From the NCBI RefSeq assembly GCF_046533115.1, contig NZ_JAJQRC010000045.1:1-23417 (forward strand): a DNA stretch of 23,417 bases, written 5' to 3'. Made by a program: the position numbers and the translations under genes. The notes under the pieces were generated by a model. It was not told where the DNA came from and did not search any database. It saw nothing but the letters and a program-made list of their open reading frames with translations. Positions within the stretch are counted from its first letter, which is position 1; each line of letters opens with the position of its first letter. Source of the stretch: JAIRMO01 sp046533115. Lineage in GTDB: Bacteria; Spirochaetota; Spirochaetia; Treponematales; Breznakiellaceae. This document shows positions 1 through 6,873 of this stretch, in pieces.

Positions 1-73
1 GGAATTGTGCACTAGCAAACCACCTCCGCCAAAAATAGCTTCGCCCCAACCCTTTCTGGAGGGTCTGTTATGA

Positions 74-475
74 TTAAACCGGACAGCAGTGCTCCTGGAT
101 ATACTTTCGTATCGTTGCCTCATCACGTCCCACCGTTGACACATAATATCCCCTCGCCCAGAAATTCATCCCGCTGAAATTCTTTCTCCTCCCAACAAAT
201 TTTCGTGCTATCGCTATCGCACTTTTTCCCTTGATATATCCCACCACTTGGGCGACAGAGTATTTCGGCGGTATCTCTATCAGCATATGTACATGGTCCG
301 GGCACAGATACCCTTCCAAGATTTTGCTCTCTCGTTCCCTTGCCAGTTCCCGAAATATGCATCCCAAATATTTTGCCACCCCTCCCTACAGTCTCTTCTG
401 TCGACCTTTTGGTATTCATACCAAAAGGTACTTACATTCCCACATACTATGGTTTAAATTCTTTTTATCGTTCAT
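74..475 (-). pseudogene. tnpA: IS200/IS605-family Y1 (HUH) transposase TnpA, two internal stops
   Basis: The reading frame begins with an ATG at 473-475 behind a good AGGAG site and would encode about 133 residues, the normal length for IS200 TnpA. The N-terminus (MNDKKNLNHSMWECKYLLV) matches the family start, but a TGA follows at 416-418 where the family usually has Trp or Phe before IPK. A TAG at 386-388 sits where Tyr is expected. The frame is otherwise intact: the HUH motif is present as CPDHVHMLIEIPP, followed by PKYSVAQVVGYIKGKSA, FWARGYYVSTVG and the probable catalytic tyrosine in TIRKYIQEH. An internal GTG at 379 gives an open 101-codon stretch, but this lacks the first beta strand. 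Two nonsense changes without frameshifts indicate a dead but fairly recent copy, unless stop codons are suppressed. Confidence 0.75.
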
Positions 476-558
476 TTTTACTCCTGTCTGTTGAACTTTG
501 AGCGGTTCACTTTGGCAGGAGGTTATTTTATATTCCCTGAAATGTCAAACTTTTGAGT

Positions 559-577
559 CCCCCGGCAAAGCCGGGGG
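559..577. repeat. IS200 left-end hairpin
   Basis: A perfect 8-bp stem (CCCCCGGC / GCCGGGGG) closes a 3-base loop. On the transposase strand it is followed by GACTCAAAAG. It lies about 80 bases upstream of the tnpA start, the usual place for the TnpA-recognised left-end hairpin of IS200 elements. It could also act as a terminator against incoming transcription. Confidence 0.65.
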
Positions 578-602
578 TTTACCGATTGAAATTAGGAAAT
601 TC

Positions 603-790
603 CCAGAGCAGGCATGGTAGTGGGCGAATACCCGGAAGGGCTATTGGCGGATAGCCCAATACTCAAACACACTCTCTCCACCCAGTATCTTGAATCGATT
701 GGATTCCCCGATAGGCTGGAACAATTTGAGAAGCTCCACGAGAGGATAGGCATGTTCCTGAGATTACGGATGCCTATTCCCGCCCATTGA
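603..790 (+). pseudogene. ltrA: Group II intron reverse transcriptase/maturase, C-terminal fragment, broken
   Basis: Two frames together give the conserved C-terminus of a group II intron-encoded protein. From 603 the frame reads PEQAW, then a TAG at 618-620, then WANTRKGYWRIA to 656. The family normally has Glu at the stop position (AWEWANTRKGYWRI). The other frame continues from about 650 with DSPILKHTLSTQYLESIG and on to a TGA at 788-790. The match to the family pattern GYWRxxxxPIL...L...YL...G is clear by eye. A small deletion near 650-656 explains the frame change. The reverse transcriptase and X domains are absent: the fragment stops where the IS200 left end begins. Domain V/VI RNA follows directly, as expected for such introns. 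Confidence 0.6.
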
Positions 791-868
791 ACCACCATGT
801 AGGATCCGTACACCCGGTGGTGTGAGAAGAGGGCTACTCAGTTAATGGGTAGCCCTCCTATTCGATTT
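789..868 (+). ncRNA. Group II intron 3' end (domains V and VI), remnant
   Basis: Right after the maturase stop a hairpin forms from ACCACC with TGTA (from 791) against TACA and GGTGGT (to 821), fitting domain V. It is followed by a second hairpin, GAGGGCTAC (829-837) against GTAGCCCTC (849-857), extendable by a GU pair. This is followed by CTATTCGATT, a typical bacterial intron 3' terminus with a branch-site A near the base of domain VI. The 3' splice site should be near 867. The upstream intron domains I-IV and most of the encoded protein are missing, so this copy cannot splice. The class assignment is uncertain. Confidence 0.55.
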
Positions 869-888
869 AGCCAAAACTAACTATGGAC

Positions 889-917
889 CTCCATAGAGAC
901 TCCCTCCATAGAGACTC
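889..917. repeat. Short tandem direct repeat
   Basis: The 14-base unit CTCCATAGAGACTC occurs at 889-902 and again at 904-917, a 15-base period. It lies between the intron 3' end and the stop of the semialdehyde dehydrogenase gene. No function is evident; it may be replication slippage. Confidence 0.8.
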
Positions 918-931
918 ATTGAAAACGGAGC

Positions 932-2440
932 TTATAAAGCGCCGTCCCATGTAGAAACTTTGGTCTTCCGGGTTTCTTCCTCGGTAAACCAGTGAGTTGT
1001 AACCACTTTGCTTTCGGTATAGAAACGCAGTCCGTCCTTGCCCAGACAGTGAAGATCTCCAAAGAAGGAAAGCTTGTGTCCGGCAAAGGGGAACATACCG
1101 GCGGGTACGGGGATACCCACATTTACTCCTACCATACCTCCATGGGTCCTCTTGGCAAACTCCCTGGCATAGTAGCCGTTTTGGGTAAATATCACCGAAC
1201 CGTTGGCAAAGGGATTGTTGTTCATCAGGGTTATTCCGTCCTCAAAATTCTTTACCCGTTTTATGCAGAGTACGGGGCCGAAAATCTCACTCTGGCCCAC
1301 GGTCATCTCCGGCGTAACATGATCGAAGATCGTATGCCCAATATAAAAACCCTTCTCATAACCCGGAACCGATATGTCTCGGCCGTCCAGAATCAACCTA
1401 GCCCCTTCCTGAATTCCCTTTTCAATCCAGCCCAGCACAAACTTTTTATGATCCCCGGTGACAACAGGCCCCAGATCGGTGGTCTTGTCATAGGCGGGAC
1501 CGACCTTTTTGGTCTTTACCTGCTTGACCAATTCTTCAACAAGCTGATCCGCGACGCTTTCTTCAACCGCGACAGCGGGAAGGGCCATACAGCGTTCACC
1601 GGCACAGCCGAAAGCGGAGTTGATGATTCCCGCGGCGGTTCGGGCAATGGGAGCATCCGCCAGCACTAGGGCATGGTTTTTCGCCTCGCAGAGGCACTGC
1701 ACCCGTTTGCCGTTAGCCGCGGCCGTAGCGTATACATGGCGGCCTACAGAGGTGGAACCCACAAAGGTAATTCCTTTAACATCAGGATGGGTGAGGAACA
1801 GTTCCGCCTCGTTTCGGGAACAGGTAAGGATATTGACCACACCGTCGGGGAGCCCCGCTTCCCGAAGCAGGGCCGCCAGCCGCAGAGAAGTCATGGGTGT
1901 CATGGAAGCGGCTTTGAGTACCAGAGTGTTTCCGGTGGCAATACACATGGGCATCATCCAGCCCATGGGGATCATGGCCGGAAAATTGAAAGGGGCAATC
2001 CCCGCAAAAACACCGATAGGTTCCCGGTAGAGGGTGGAATCAAAACCCTTGGTGATATTCATTAAGGATTCTCCCATTATCAGGGAGGGGACCCCGCAGG
2101 CTACTTCCACAGGTTCTTTTACTTTAAGAATATCTCCTTTGGATTCTTCCCAGTTCTTTCCGTTTTCCCGGCAGAGCATATAGGTAAGTTCATCCATGTT
2201 TTGTACCAGGAGATCCCGGAATTTGTATAACACTTCTACCCGCTTTGGGCAGGGTGTATTGCTCCATTCGGGAAAAGCGGTCCTGGCAGCCGCGATAGCG
2301 CTTTCCACTTCTGCCGCGGTACAACAGGGAGTCTCGGCGATTACTTCTCCGACTGATGGATCGTAAATCTCCATATACTTCCCGCTTGAACTTTCCACAA
2401 ACTTTCCGTTAATAAAGGGTTTCAGCTTTTCAATAGCCAT
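932..2440 (-). CDS. mmsA: CoA-acylating methylmalonate-semialdehyde dehydrogenase-like protein
   Basis: This cytoplasmic enzyme of 502 residues belongs to the MmsA/IolA branch of the aldehyde dehydrogenase superfamily. Members oxidise methylmalonate or malonate semialdehyde with NAD and CoA, giving propionyl-CoA or acetyl-CoA and CO2. Seen directly: the PFNFP oxyanion Asn (152), the LCEAKNH segment (250-256) and the nucleophile Cys284 in AGERCMALPAV. The Glu general base of hydrolytic aldehyde dehydrogenases (ELGGK) is missing, as expected in CoA-dependent members. The usual LGGAKNH reads LCEAKNH here. GGAGG precedes the ATG. It lies 69 bases downstream of the alcohol dehydrogenase gene on the same strand, so the two are probably cotranscribed. 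The exact substrate is uncertain; valine or inositol genes are not nearby, so a role in oxidising an aldehyde from this cluster is possible. Confidence 0.88.
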   Translation of the reverse strand: MAIEKLKPFINGKFVESSSGKYMEIYDPSVGEVIAETPCCTAAEVESAIAAARTAFPEWSNTPCPKRVEVLYKFRDLLVQNMDELTYMLCRENGKNWEESKGDILKVKEPVEVACGVPSLIMGESLMNITKGFDSTLYREPIGVFAGIAPFNFPAMIPMGWMMPMCIATGNTLVLKAASMTPMTSLRLAALLREAGLPDGVVNILTCSRNEAELFLTHPDVKGITFVGSTSVGRHVYATAAANGKRVQCLCEAKNHALVLADAPIARTAAGIINSAFGCAGERCMALPAVAVEESVADQLVEELVKQVKTKKVGPAYDKTTDLGPVVTGDHKKFVLGWIEKGIQEGARLILDGRDISVPGYEKGFYIGHTIFDHVTPEMTVGQSEIFGPVLCIKRVKNFEDGITLMNNNPFANGSVIFTQNGYYAREFAKRTHGGMVGVNVGIPVPAGMFPFAGHKLSFFGDLHCLGKDGLRFYTESKVVTTHWFTEEETRKTKVSTWDGAL

Positions 2441-2509
2441 GACGATCCTCCATGAATTTGAACCGATAATCTACCGGCATTATGTAGTGAGCTTATACGA
2501 ATTAAGCTC

Positions 2510-3616
2510 TTAATCAAACAGTAAAATTGGCTTAATTGCGACGCCTGAATGTGAATCTTCAAAAGCCCGGTTGATATCTTTAAAATCGTAGAATTTTACA
2601 AGTTTGTCGATTGGCAGCCGGCCTGCTTTGAAATATTCAACGAGTTTCGGAATAAATACCTGCGGGTTTGATCCGCCTTCCGTCAGCCCCACGAATTTTT
2701 TGCTGGGATTCATAAGGCCCATTTCGATGGGGATACTGATCTCCGCCGGCCCCGTAACGCTGCAGACGACGGCCGTTCCAAGGCGGCGTAAACACAGGAG
2801 AGCCTGGAGAGAACAGCCGGGTATACCGGATGATTCTACGGCATAATGGGCGCCGCCATTCGTGATTTCCTGAATTTTGGCGACGACATCTTTCGTCTCC
2901 GCCGCATTGATGGTTGTTGTCGCCCCCACTTCCAGTGCCAGTTTAAGGCGTGAGGGAACAATATCGACGGCGATTATTTCCGTACACCCCGAAATTGCTG
3001 CTGCCATGACAGCGCTCATTCCAACGCCGCCGCAGCCGAAGACGACCAAAGAAGTTCCGGGCTCCGGTTTACAGCGGTTGAAAACCATCCCGGTGCCCGT
3101 CTGAACGCCGCAGCCCATGGAACACAGATACTTCAGTCTGTCGTCGGGAACTCCTGTAACTTTAACGGCATTGCGGGCGTCGACGATGGCATATGCCGCA
3201 AACGAACCCTGGGCAAAGAAGGAACCGACGGCCTCGCCGTTCAGGCTGATCCGCCGCGTTCCGTCCTTGTAGGCGCCACTGAAGAAAAGTTCATTCAGAT
3301 GATCACATGCGTAAGGCGCCCCGTCAAGGCAGAAACCGCAATGGCCGCAGGAGGGGAAAGTCAATGCAACCCGGTCCCCGGGTTTTAACGTGTCTACGGC
3401 ATCACCAGCTTCCTCTACGATACCAACCCCTTCGTGGCCGAAAACCTGGGGGTACGTGATCCAGGGGATAAATCCCTGAATCCCCGCCGCGTCGGTATGA
3501 CATACACCGGCAGCCAGGATCTTTACCAATACCTCTGATTGTTTGGGCGGCGCAAGGTCGACTTGTTCAATGGACAGTTCTCCCTTACTCCTTGTGACAG
3601 CAGCAGTGATTTTCAT
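2510..3616 (-). CDS. Zinc-dependent alcohol dehydrogenase (MDR family, aryl-alcohol type)
   Basis: This 368-residue medium-chain dehydrogenase interconverts an alcohol and an aldehyde with NAD(P). Catalytic zinc ligands are Cys39, His61 with Glu62 in GHEGVG, and Cys169 in MGCGVQTG. A structural zinc site is complete: Cys90, 93, 96 and 104 (CGHCGFC...C). The Rossmann motif GCGGVG is at 194-199. The overall pattern resembles benzyl or aryl-alcohol dehydrogenases of the class III-like group, but specificity cannot be read from sequence. AGGAGG sits 9 bases before the ATG. It is the first gene of the leftward unit and diverges from the aldehyde dehydrogenase operon at 4056, which suggests shared control and a shared substrate chain. 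Confidence 0.88.
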   Translation of the reverse strand: MKITAAVTRSKGELSIEQVDLAPPKQSEVLVKILAAGVCHTDAAGIQGFIPWITYPQVFGHEGVGIVEEAGDAVDTLKPGDRVALTFPSCGHCGFCLDGAPYACDHLNELFFSGAYKDGTRRISLNGEAVGSFFAQGSFAAYAIVDARNAVKVTGVPDDRLKYLCSMGCGVQTGTGMVFNRCKPEPGTSLVVFGCGGVGMSAVMAAAISGCTEIIAVDIVPSRLKLALEVGATTTINAAETKDVVAKIQEITNGGAHYAVESSGIPGCSLQALLCLRRLGTAVVCSVTGPAEISIPIEMGLMNPSKKFVGLTEGGSNPQVFIPKLVEYFKAGRLPIDKLVKFYDFKDINRAFEDSHSGVAIKPILLFD

Positions 3617-4055
3617 AGGAATGCCTCCTTGGCAAAAAATGATGAATCAAATTGACAAAACCGATTCACCTAATTGATTCAGTATACCACCGTATATTAC
3701 GGCGTCAAGAAAAAAAGTGTTTTTTGTCAATAAAACCGAATGCGTTACCTAATAAAATACCGAATATATTTTTCTCAAAGGTATCATATTTAAGAAAATA
3801 GTATATTTATGTAAAAAATTAACTATTTTTATGCTATAAAACAAATATTTATACAAAATTATGGTATTTTATGCATAAAAATAAAATAATAAAAACCTGT
3901 CTATTTTTTGGGGGGTAAAAAAATTTAAAAAAAAGTGTTGACAATTATCCAGAACGGGGTGATCATTCTTTAATATCCAGATTAAACGAGCGGTATGGCG
4001 CGTTTATATTGGTATTTCTGGAATTACTGGCACCATATTAAGCGAGGAGGCAGTT
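3617..4055. promoter_or_regulatory. Divergent AT-rich control region
   Basis: No gene is seen in these 439 bases. The centre (about 3700-3950) is strikingly AT-rich with A and T runs compared with the GC-rich flanks. On the plus strand TTGACA at 3938-3943 could be a -35 element, but the matching -10 is poor (GATCAT at 3961, or TAATAT at 3971 with too long a spacer). A perfect 8-bp inverted repeat TGAATCAA (3643-3650) / TTGATTCA (3674-3681) with a third GATTCA half-site at 3663-3668 lies upstream of the alcohol dehydrogenase. A looser dyad, TAAACG / CGTTTA (3983-4006), lies before the aldehyde dehydrogenase. These are candidate operators for the TetR protein at 11420 or an unseen regulator. 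Confidence 0.5.
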
Positions 4056-5495
4056 ATGAAAGAGTGGCAAATGTATATCGCCGGACAATGGACAGGAGCG
4101 TCAAGCGGAGAAACATTTGATGATTTTGATCCGTATTCGGGAGAATTGTACGCGAAAATACCTAAAGCAGGTCCCGAAGACGTAGAACGTGTAATGGCGG
4201 CCGCGTATAAGGCAAGGGAAGAATGGGCCGCAACACCGCCAGCAGTCCGCGGTAGAAAGCTGATGGAGGCGGCGCGGCTTCTGGAAGCGAAGCGTTCCGA
4301 ATTTGCCGACATACTGACCCACGAAGGCGGGAGCGCCTTCGGCAAGGCGATGTTTGAGATTGACGCCACGGTGGATCTACTATACACGGCGGCGGGGGAT
4401 GCCAAACTGGTCATGGGAGAGACCTTCCATACGAATCTGGGGCGTTTTAACATGAGCGTCCGCAAACCACGGGGCACAATCGTAACCATTTCCCCCTGGA
4501 ATTTCCCGCTGATACTGTCCATGTACAAAATTGCCTACGGTTTGGCCACGGGTAATACCGTCGTACACAAGCCGTCCAGCGAGACCCCGGCTATCGGGAT
4601 CAAGGCGGCGGAATTGTTCCATGAGGCGGGGTTCCCGGCCGGCGCGATGAACGTTATCACGGGTCCGGGCGGCGCCCTGGGCGATCTGCTGATAGCCGAC
4701 AAGCGCTGTTCCTATGTCGCGGTTACCGGCTCTACGGTTACCGGCCGCCATGTAGCCGAAACGGCCGCCAGGCATTTCAAGCAGTACTACCTTGAACTCG
4801 GCGGCAAGAACCCGCTGATCATCCTTGCCGACGCCGATATGGAATATGCCATCAAAACCACGATTATGAGCGCCTTCCTTCATCAGGGGGAAATCTGTAT
4901 GTCGGCGGATCGGATCATAGTGGAAGAGAAGATTGCCGAGGAATTCGCCGCAGGCCTTGCGGAATTTACCTCGCACCTTCCGACAGGTGATCCCGCCAAT
5001 CAGGGGACATTTATCGGGCCGGTCATCAACGATAACCAGATAAAGGTCATCCAGGAGCATGTGAGCGACGCCGTGAAAAAGGGCGCGAAACTCCTGACAG
5101 GGGGTAGCTACGAGGGCCGGGTGTATAAACCCACAGTGCTGAAAGATATAAAGCCCGATATGCGGATCTACTATGAGGAAACCTTTGGGCCGGTCGCCTC
5201 TGTCATCCCCGTAAAGGACGAAAAGGAAGCCCTGGCCGTAGCCAACGATACGCTGTACGGTCTGTCTTCCGGCATTATCACTTCCAATTACGAAAAGGCG
5301 ATGTACCTTGCCAACGGCATGGAAGCGGGCATGGTCCATGTGAACAGCGGTACGGTCGACGCGGATTCGGTAGTTCCCTTCGGCGGCCTGAAAGAAAGCG
5401 GCATGGGCAGAGAGGGCGGCCGCTATTCGTGGGAGGAATTTACCGATGTGCGCTGGTTAACGATGGATATCGAAAAACAGAAATATCCGTTCTAA
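4056..5495 (+). CDS. NAD(P)-dependent aldehyde dehydrogenase
   Basis: This 479-residue enzyme has a complete classical aldehyde dehydrogenase active site: Asn149 in SPWNFP, Glu247 in LELGGKNP and the nucleophile Cys281 in QGEICMS. The cofactor loop reads VTGSTVTGR (223-231). It oxidises an aldehyde irreversibly to the acid in the cytoplasm. The overall pattern is closest to benzaldehyde/vanillin-type dehydrogenases by eye, but this is a weak inference. The start is set by GAGGAGG eight bases upstream. A terminator-like hairpin follows, then an MFS transporter gene. Together with the divergent alcohol dehydrogenase it would carry alcohol through aldehyde to acid. Confidence 0.9.
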   Translation: MKEWQMYIAGQWTGASSGETFDDFDPYSGELYAKIPKAGPEDVERVMAAAYKAREEWAATPPAVRGRKLMEAARLLEAKRSEFADILTHEGGSAFGKAMFEIDATVDLLYTAAGDAKLVMGETFHTNLGRFNMSVRKPRGTIVTISPWNFPLILSMYKIAYGLATGNTVVHKPSSETPAIGIKAAELFHEAGFPAGAMNVITGPGGALGDLLIADKRCSYVAVTGSTVTGRHVAETAARHFKQYYLELGGKNPLIILADADMEYAIKTTIMSAFLHQGEICMSADRIIVEEKIAEEFAAGLAEFTSHLPTGDPANQGTFIGPVINDNQIKVIQEHVSDAVKKGAKLLTGGSYEGRVYKPTVLKDIKPDMRIYYEETFGPVASVIPVKDEKEALAVANDTLYGLSSGIITSNYEKAMYLANGMEAGMVHVNSGTVDADSVVPFGGLKESGMGREGGRYSWEEFTDVRWLTMDIEKQKYPF

Positions 5496-5499
5496 CCAG

Positions 5500-5530
5500 G
5501 ACGCCCGGAAGCGGTTTTCCGGGTGTCTTT
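5500..5530 (+). terminator. Hairpin after the aldehyde dehydrogenase gene
   Basis: GACGCCCGGAA (5500-5510) pairs with TTCCGGGTGTC (5517-5527), 11 bp with one GU pair, followed by only three Ts. It may attenuate transcription or protect mRNA between the aldehyde dehydrogenase and the transporter genes rather than fully terminate. Confidence 0.5.
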
Positions 5531-5557
5531 AACCACGGGCTGAAAGCCCATCAAAAT

Positions 5558-5573
5558 AACACAGTAGTGTGTT
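5558..5573. promoter_or_regulatory. Palindrome upstream of the MFS gene
   Basis: AACACA, GTAG, TGTGTT is a perfect 6-bp dyad 20 bases before the MFS start. The left arm shares ATAACAC with the palindrome upstream of the TetR gene (12026-12045), so it could be another operator. A small hairpin GGGCTGAAAGCCC precedes it. This is a suggestion only. Confidence 0.3.
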
Positions 5574-5593
5574 GAACCAACAGGAGGTTTCCA

Positions 5594-6781
5594 ATGGGAC
5601 AGGATAATAAAAAAATTGCGTTGTCGATTTACAGTTTTTCGATCTTGATGATGGGTGTCATCGCCATCGCCGGCGGCATGGGTGTTATCGCCCAGAATTT
5701 TCCGGGCAAAGATATCAATGCCCTTATTGCGCTTCCTTCAATCCCGATTATCATTGTGACCATTGTGGCGGGTAAGCTGCAGGAGTATATTCCGATTAAG
5801 GTTCTTGTCGTTATCGGGATATTGTGTTTCATTGTCGGCGGCATTCTTCCGGTATTTATGACCGATTTTTCGACGATCCTCATCATGCGGGTGATTTTCG
5901 GCGTCGGTGTCGGTTTGTCGCAAACCCTGTCTTCCGCCCTGGTGGGCATGCATTTTGAAGGCGCGGAACGGCAGAAGGTGATGGGGCTTCAAACTTCGGC
6001 GCAGATGATCGGCGCCGCGGTTATGATGTTTGCCAGCGGTTATCTCGCGCGGTTTGGAGGATGGAGCGGCGCGTTCTATGTACACCTGCTTGCCATCGTT
6101 TCGCTGATTGTCGTACTGCTCTGTCTCCCCATGGATAAACCCTTACGGAACCAGAAGGGCGGGAACGCCCCGGCGGAAAAAGTCAAATTGACCGGCGCCG
6201 CGGCGGGCTGGGCCGTCACGCTGACGATCTTCTTCTTTGCCGGGATGGTTCTGGCGCAGTTCCTGTCGTTGTATATAGGAACCCACATCATTACCGATGA
6301 TCCCGGCGCCGCCGCCGCTGTCTCCGGCTGGGGAACCATGATCTTCGCCATCGGCGGATTTTTAATGGGCCTTTTGTACGGCAAGCTCAACAGCGCCGCC
6401 AAAAACGCCACGCTGGGCATAGGCTTGTTCGTCGGCGTAGCGGCGTACCTCATCGTCGGTTTTTCGGCGACGGTACCGGTGATGATTATCGGCAGTTTCC
6501 TGTACGGCGCCTGTGTTTCCATCGTAATGGCCAGTGTGATGACGGCTACGGCCATGTCCGTAAGCCCCATTGCCATACCCCTGGCAATCGCGCTGACCAC
6601 CTGCGGACAGAACATCGGATCATATATCTGTCCGTATATTTCCACGGCAGTGGCCGGTCTGTTCGGCGAGGATATTACCCGGAACGTCTTTATTTTCGGG
6701 GCGATCCTCTTTGCGGTTATGGGTGTTATCACCCTTATTTGGGGTGTCGCGCAAAACGCGCGGAAGCCGGCCGAGGCATAA
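5594..6781 (+). CDS. Major facilitator superfamily transporter
   Basis: The 395-residue product is an inner-membrane carrier with about 12 hydrophobic segments in two halves joined by a hydrophilic loop near residues 180-200 (MDKPLRNQKGGNAPAEK). The segment MRVIFGVGVGLSQTLSSALVG resembles the fourth/fifth helix region of MFS antiporters. It probably imports the compound oxidised by the neighbouring enzymes, or exports a product. The start has AGGAGG seven bases upstream. Its place between the aldehyde dehydrogenase and the flavoprotein genes supports membership in the catabolic operon. The substrate cannot be inferred from sequence; anions such as organic or aromatic acids are common for MFS members in such clusters. 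Confidence 0.85.
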   Translation: MGQDNKKIALSIYSFSILMMGVIAIAGGMGVIAQNFPGKDINALIALPSIPIIIVTIVAGKLQEYIPIKVLVVIGILCFIVGGILPVFMTDFSTILIMRVIFGVGVGLSQTLSSALVGMHFEGAERQKVMGLQTSAQMIGAAVMMFASGYLARFGGWSGAFYVHLLAIVSLIVVLLCLPMDKPLRNQKGGNAPAEKVKLTGAAAGWAVTLTIFFFAGMVLAQFLSLYIGTHIITDDPGAAAAVSGWGTMIFAIGGFLMGLLYGKLNSAAKNATLGIGLFVGVAAYLIVGFSATVPVMIIGSFLYGACVSIVMASVMTATAMSVSPIAIPLAIALTTCGQNIGSYICPYISTAVAGLFGEDITRNVFIFGAILFAVMGVITLIWGVAQNARKPAEA

Positions 6782-6792
6782 CGGTCGTAAGA

Positions 6793-6834
6793 GGCAGGAG
6801 GAGTTGTGTCCTGTTGGGGACGCTCCTTCCTGCC
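6793..6834 (+). promoter_or_regulatory. Strong hairpin in the gap between MFS and FAD protein genes
   Basis: GGCAGGAGGAG (6793-6803) pairs with CTCCTTCCTGCC (6823-6834) with one bulge, and an inner GTCC/GGAC pair extends it. No T-run follows, so it is more likely an mRNA-stability or processing structure setting relative expression within the operon than a terminator. Confidence 0.4.
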
Positions 6835-6873
6835 TGAAATTCAAGTATAGTTTTAAGGGAGCGGTTTATATCC

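Larger units (their letters stand above)
1..581 (-). mobile_element. IS200-type insertion sequence, decayed
   Basis: The element consists of a single Y1-transposase gene read leftward, bounded by short hairpins as in IS200/IS605 elements. The left-end hairpin (upstream of the transposase) is at 559-577: CCCCCGGC and GCCGGGGG around an AAA loop. A weaker candidate right-end hairpin, ACCCT and AGGGT, lies at 49-64 just after the gene. IS200 elements have subterminal hairpins instead of terminal inverted repeats and make no target duplication, so the exact ends cannot be fixed from one copy. The left end abuts a group II intron maturase fragment, which suggests insertion into that gene. The right boundary may lie before position 1. 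Confidence 0.65.

Noticed and set aside
992..1669. Long plus-strand open frame opposite mmsA
   Set aside because: It is the antisense shadow of a gene with full family motifs and has no RBS or recognisable domain.
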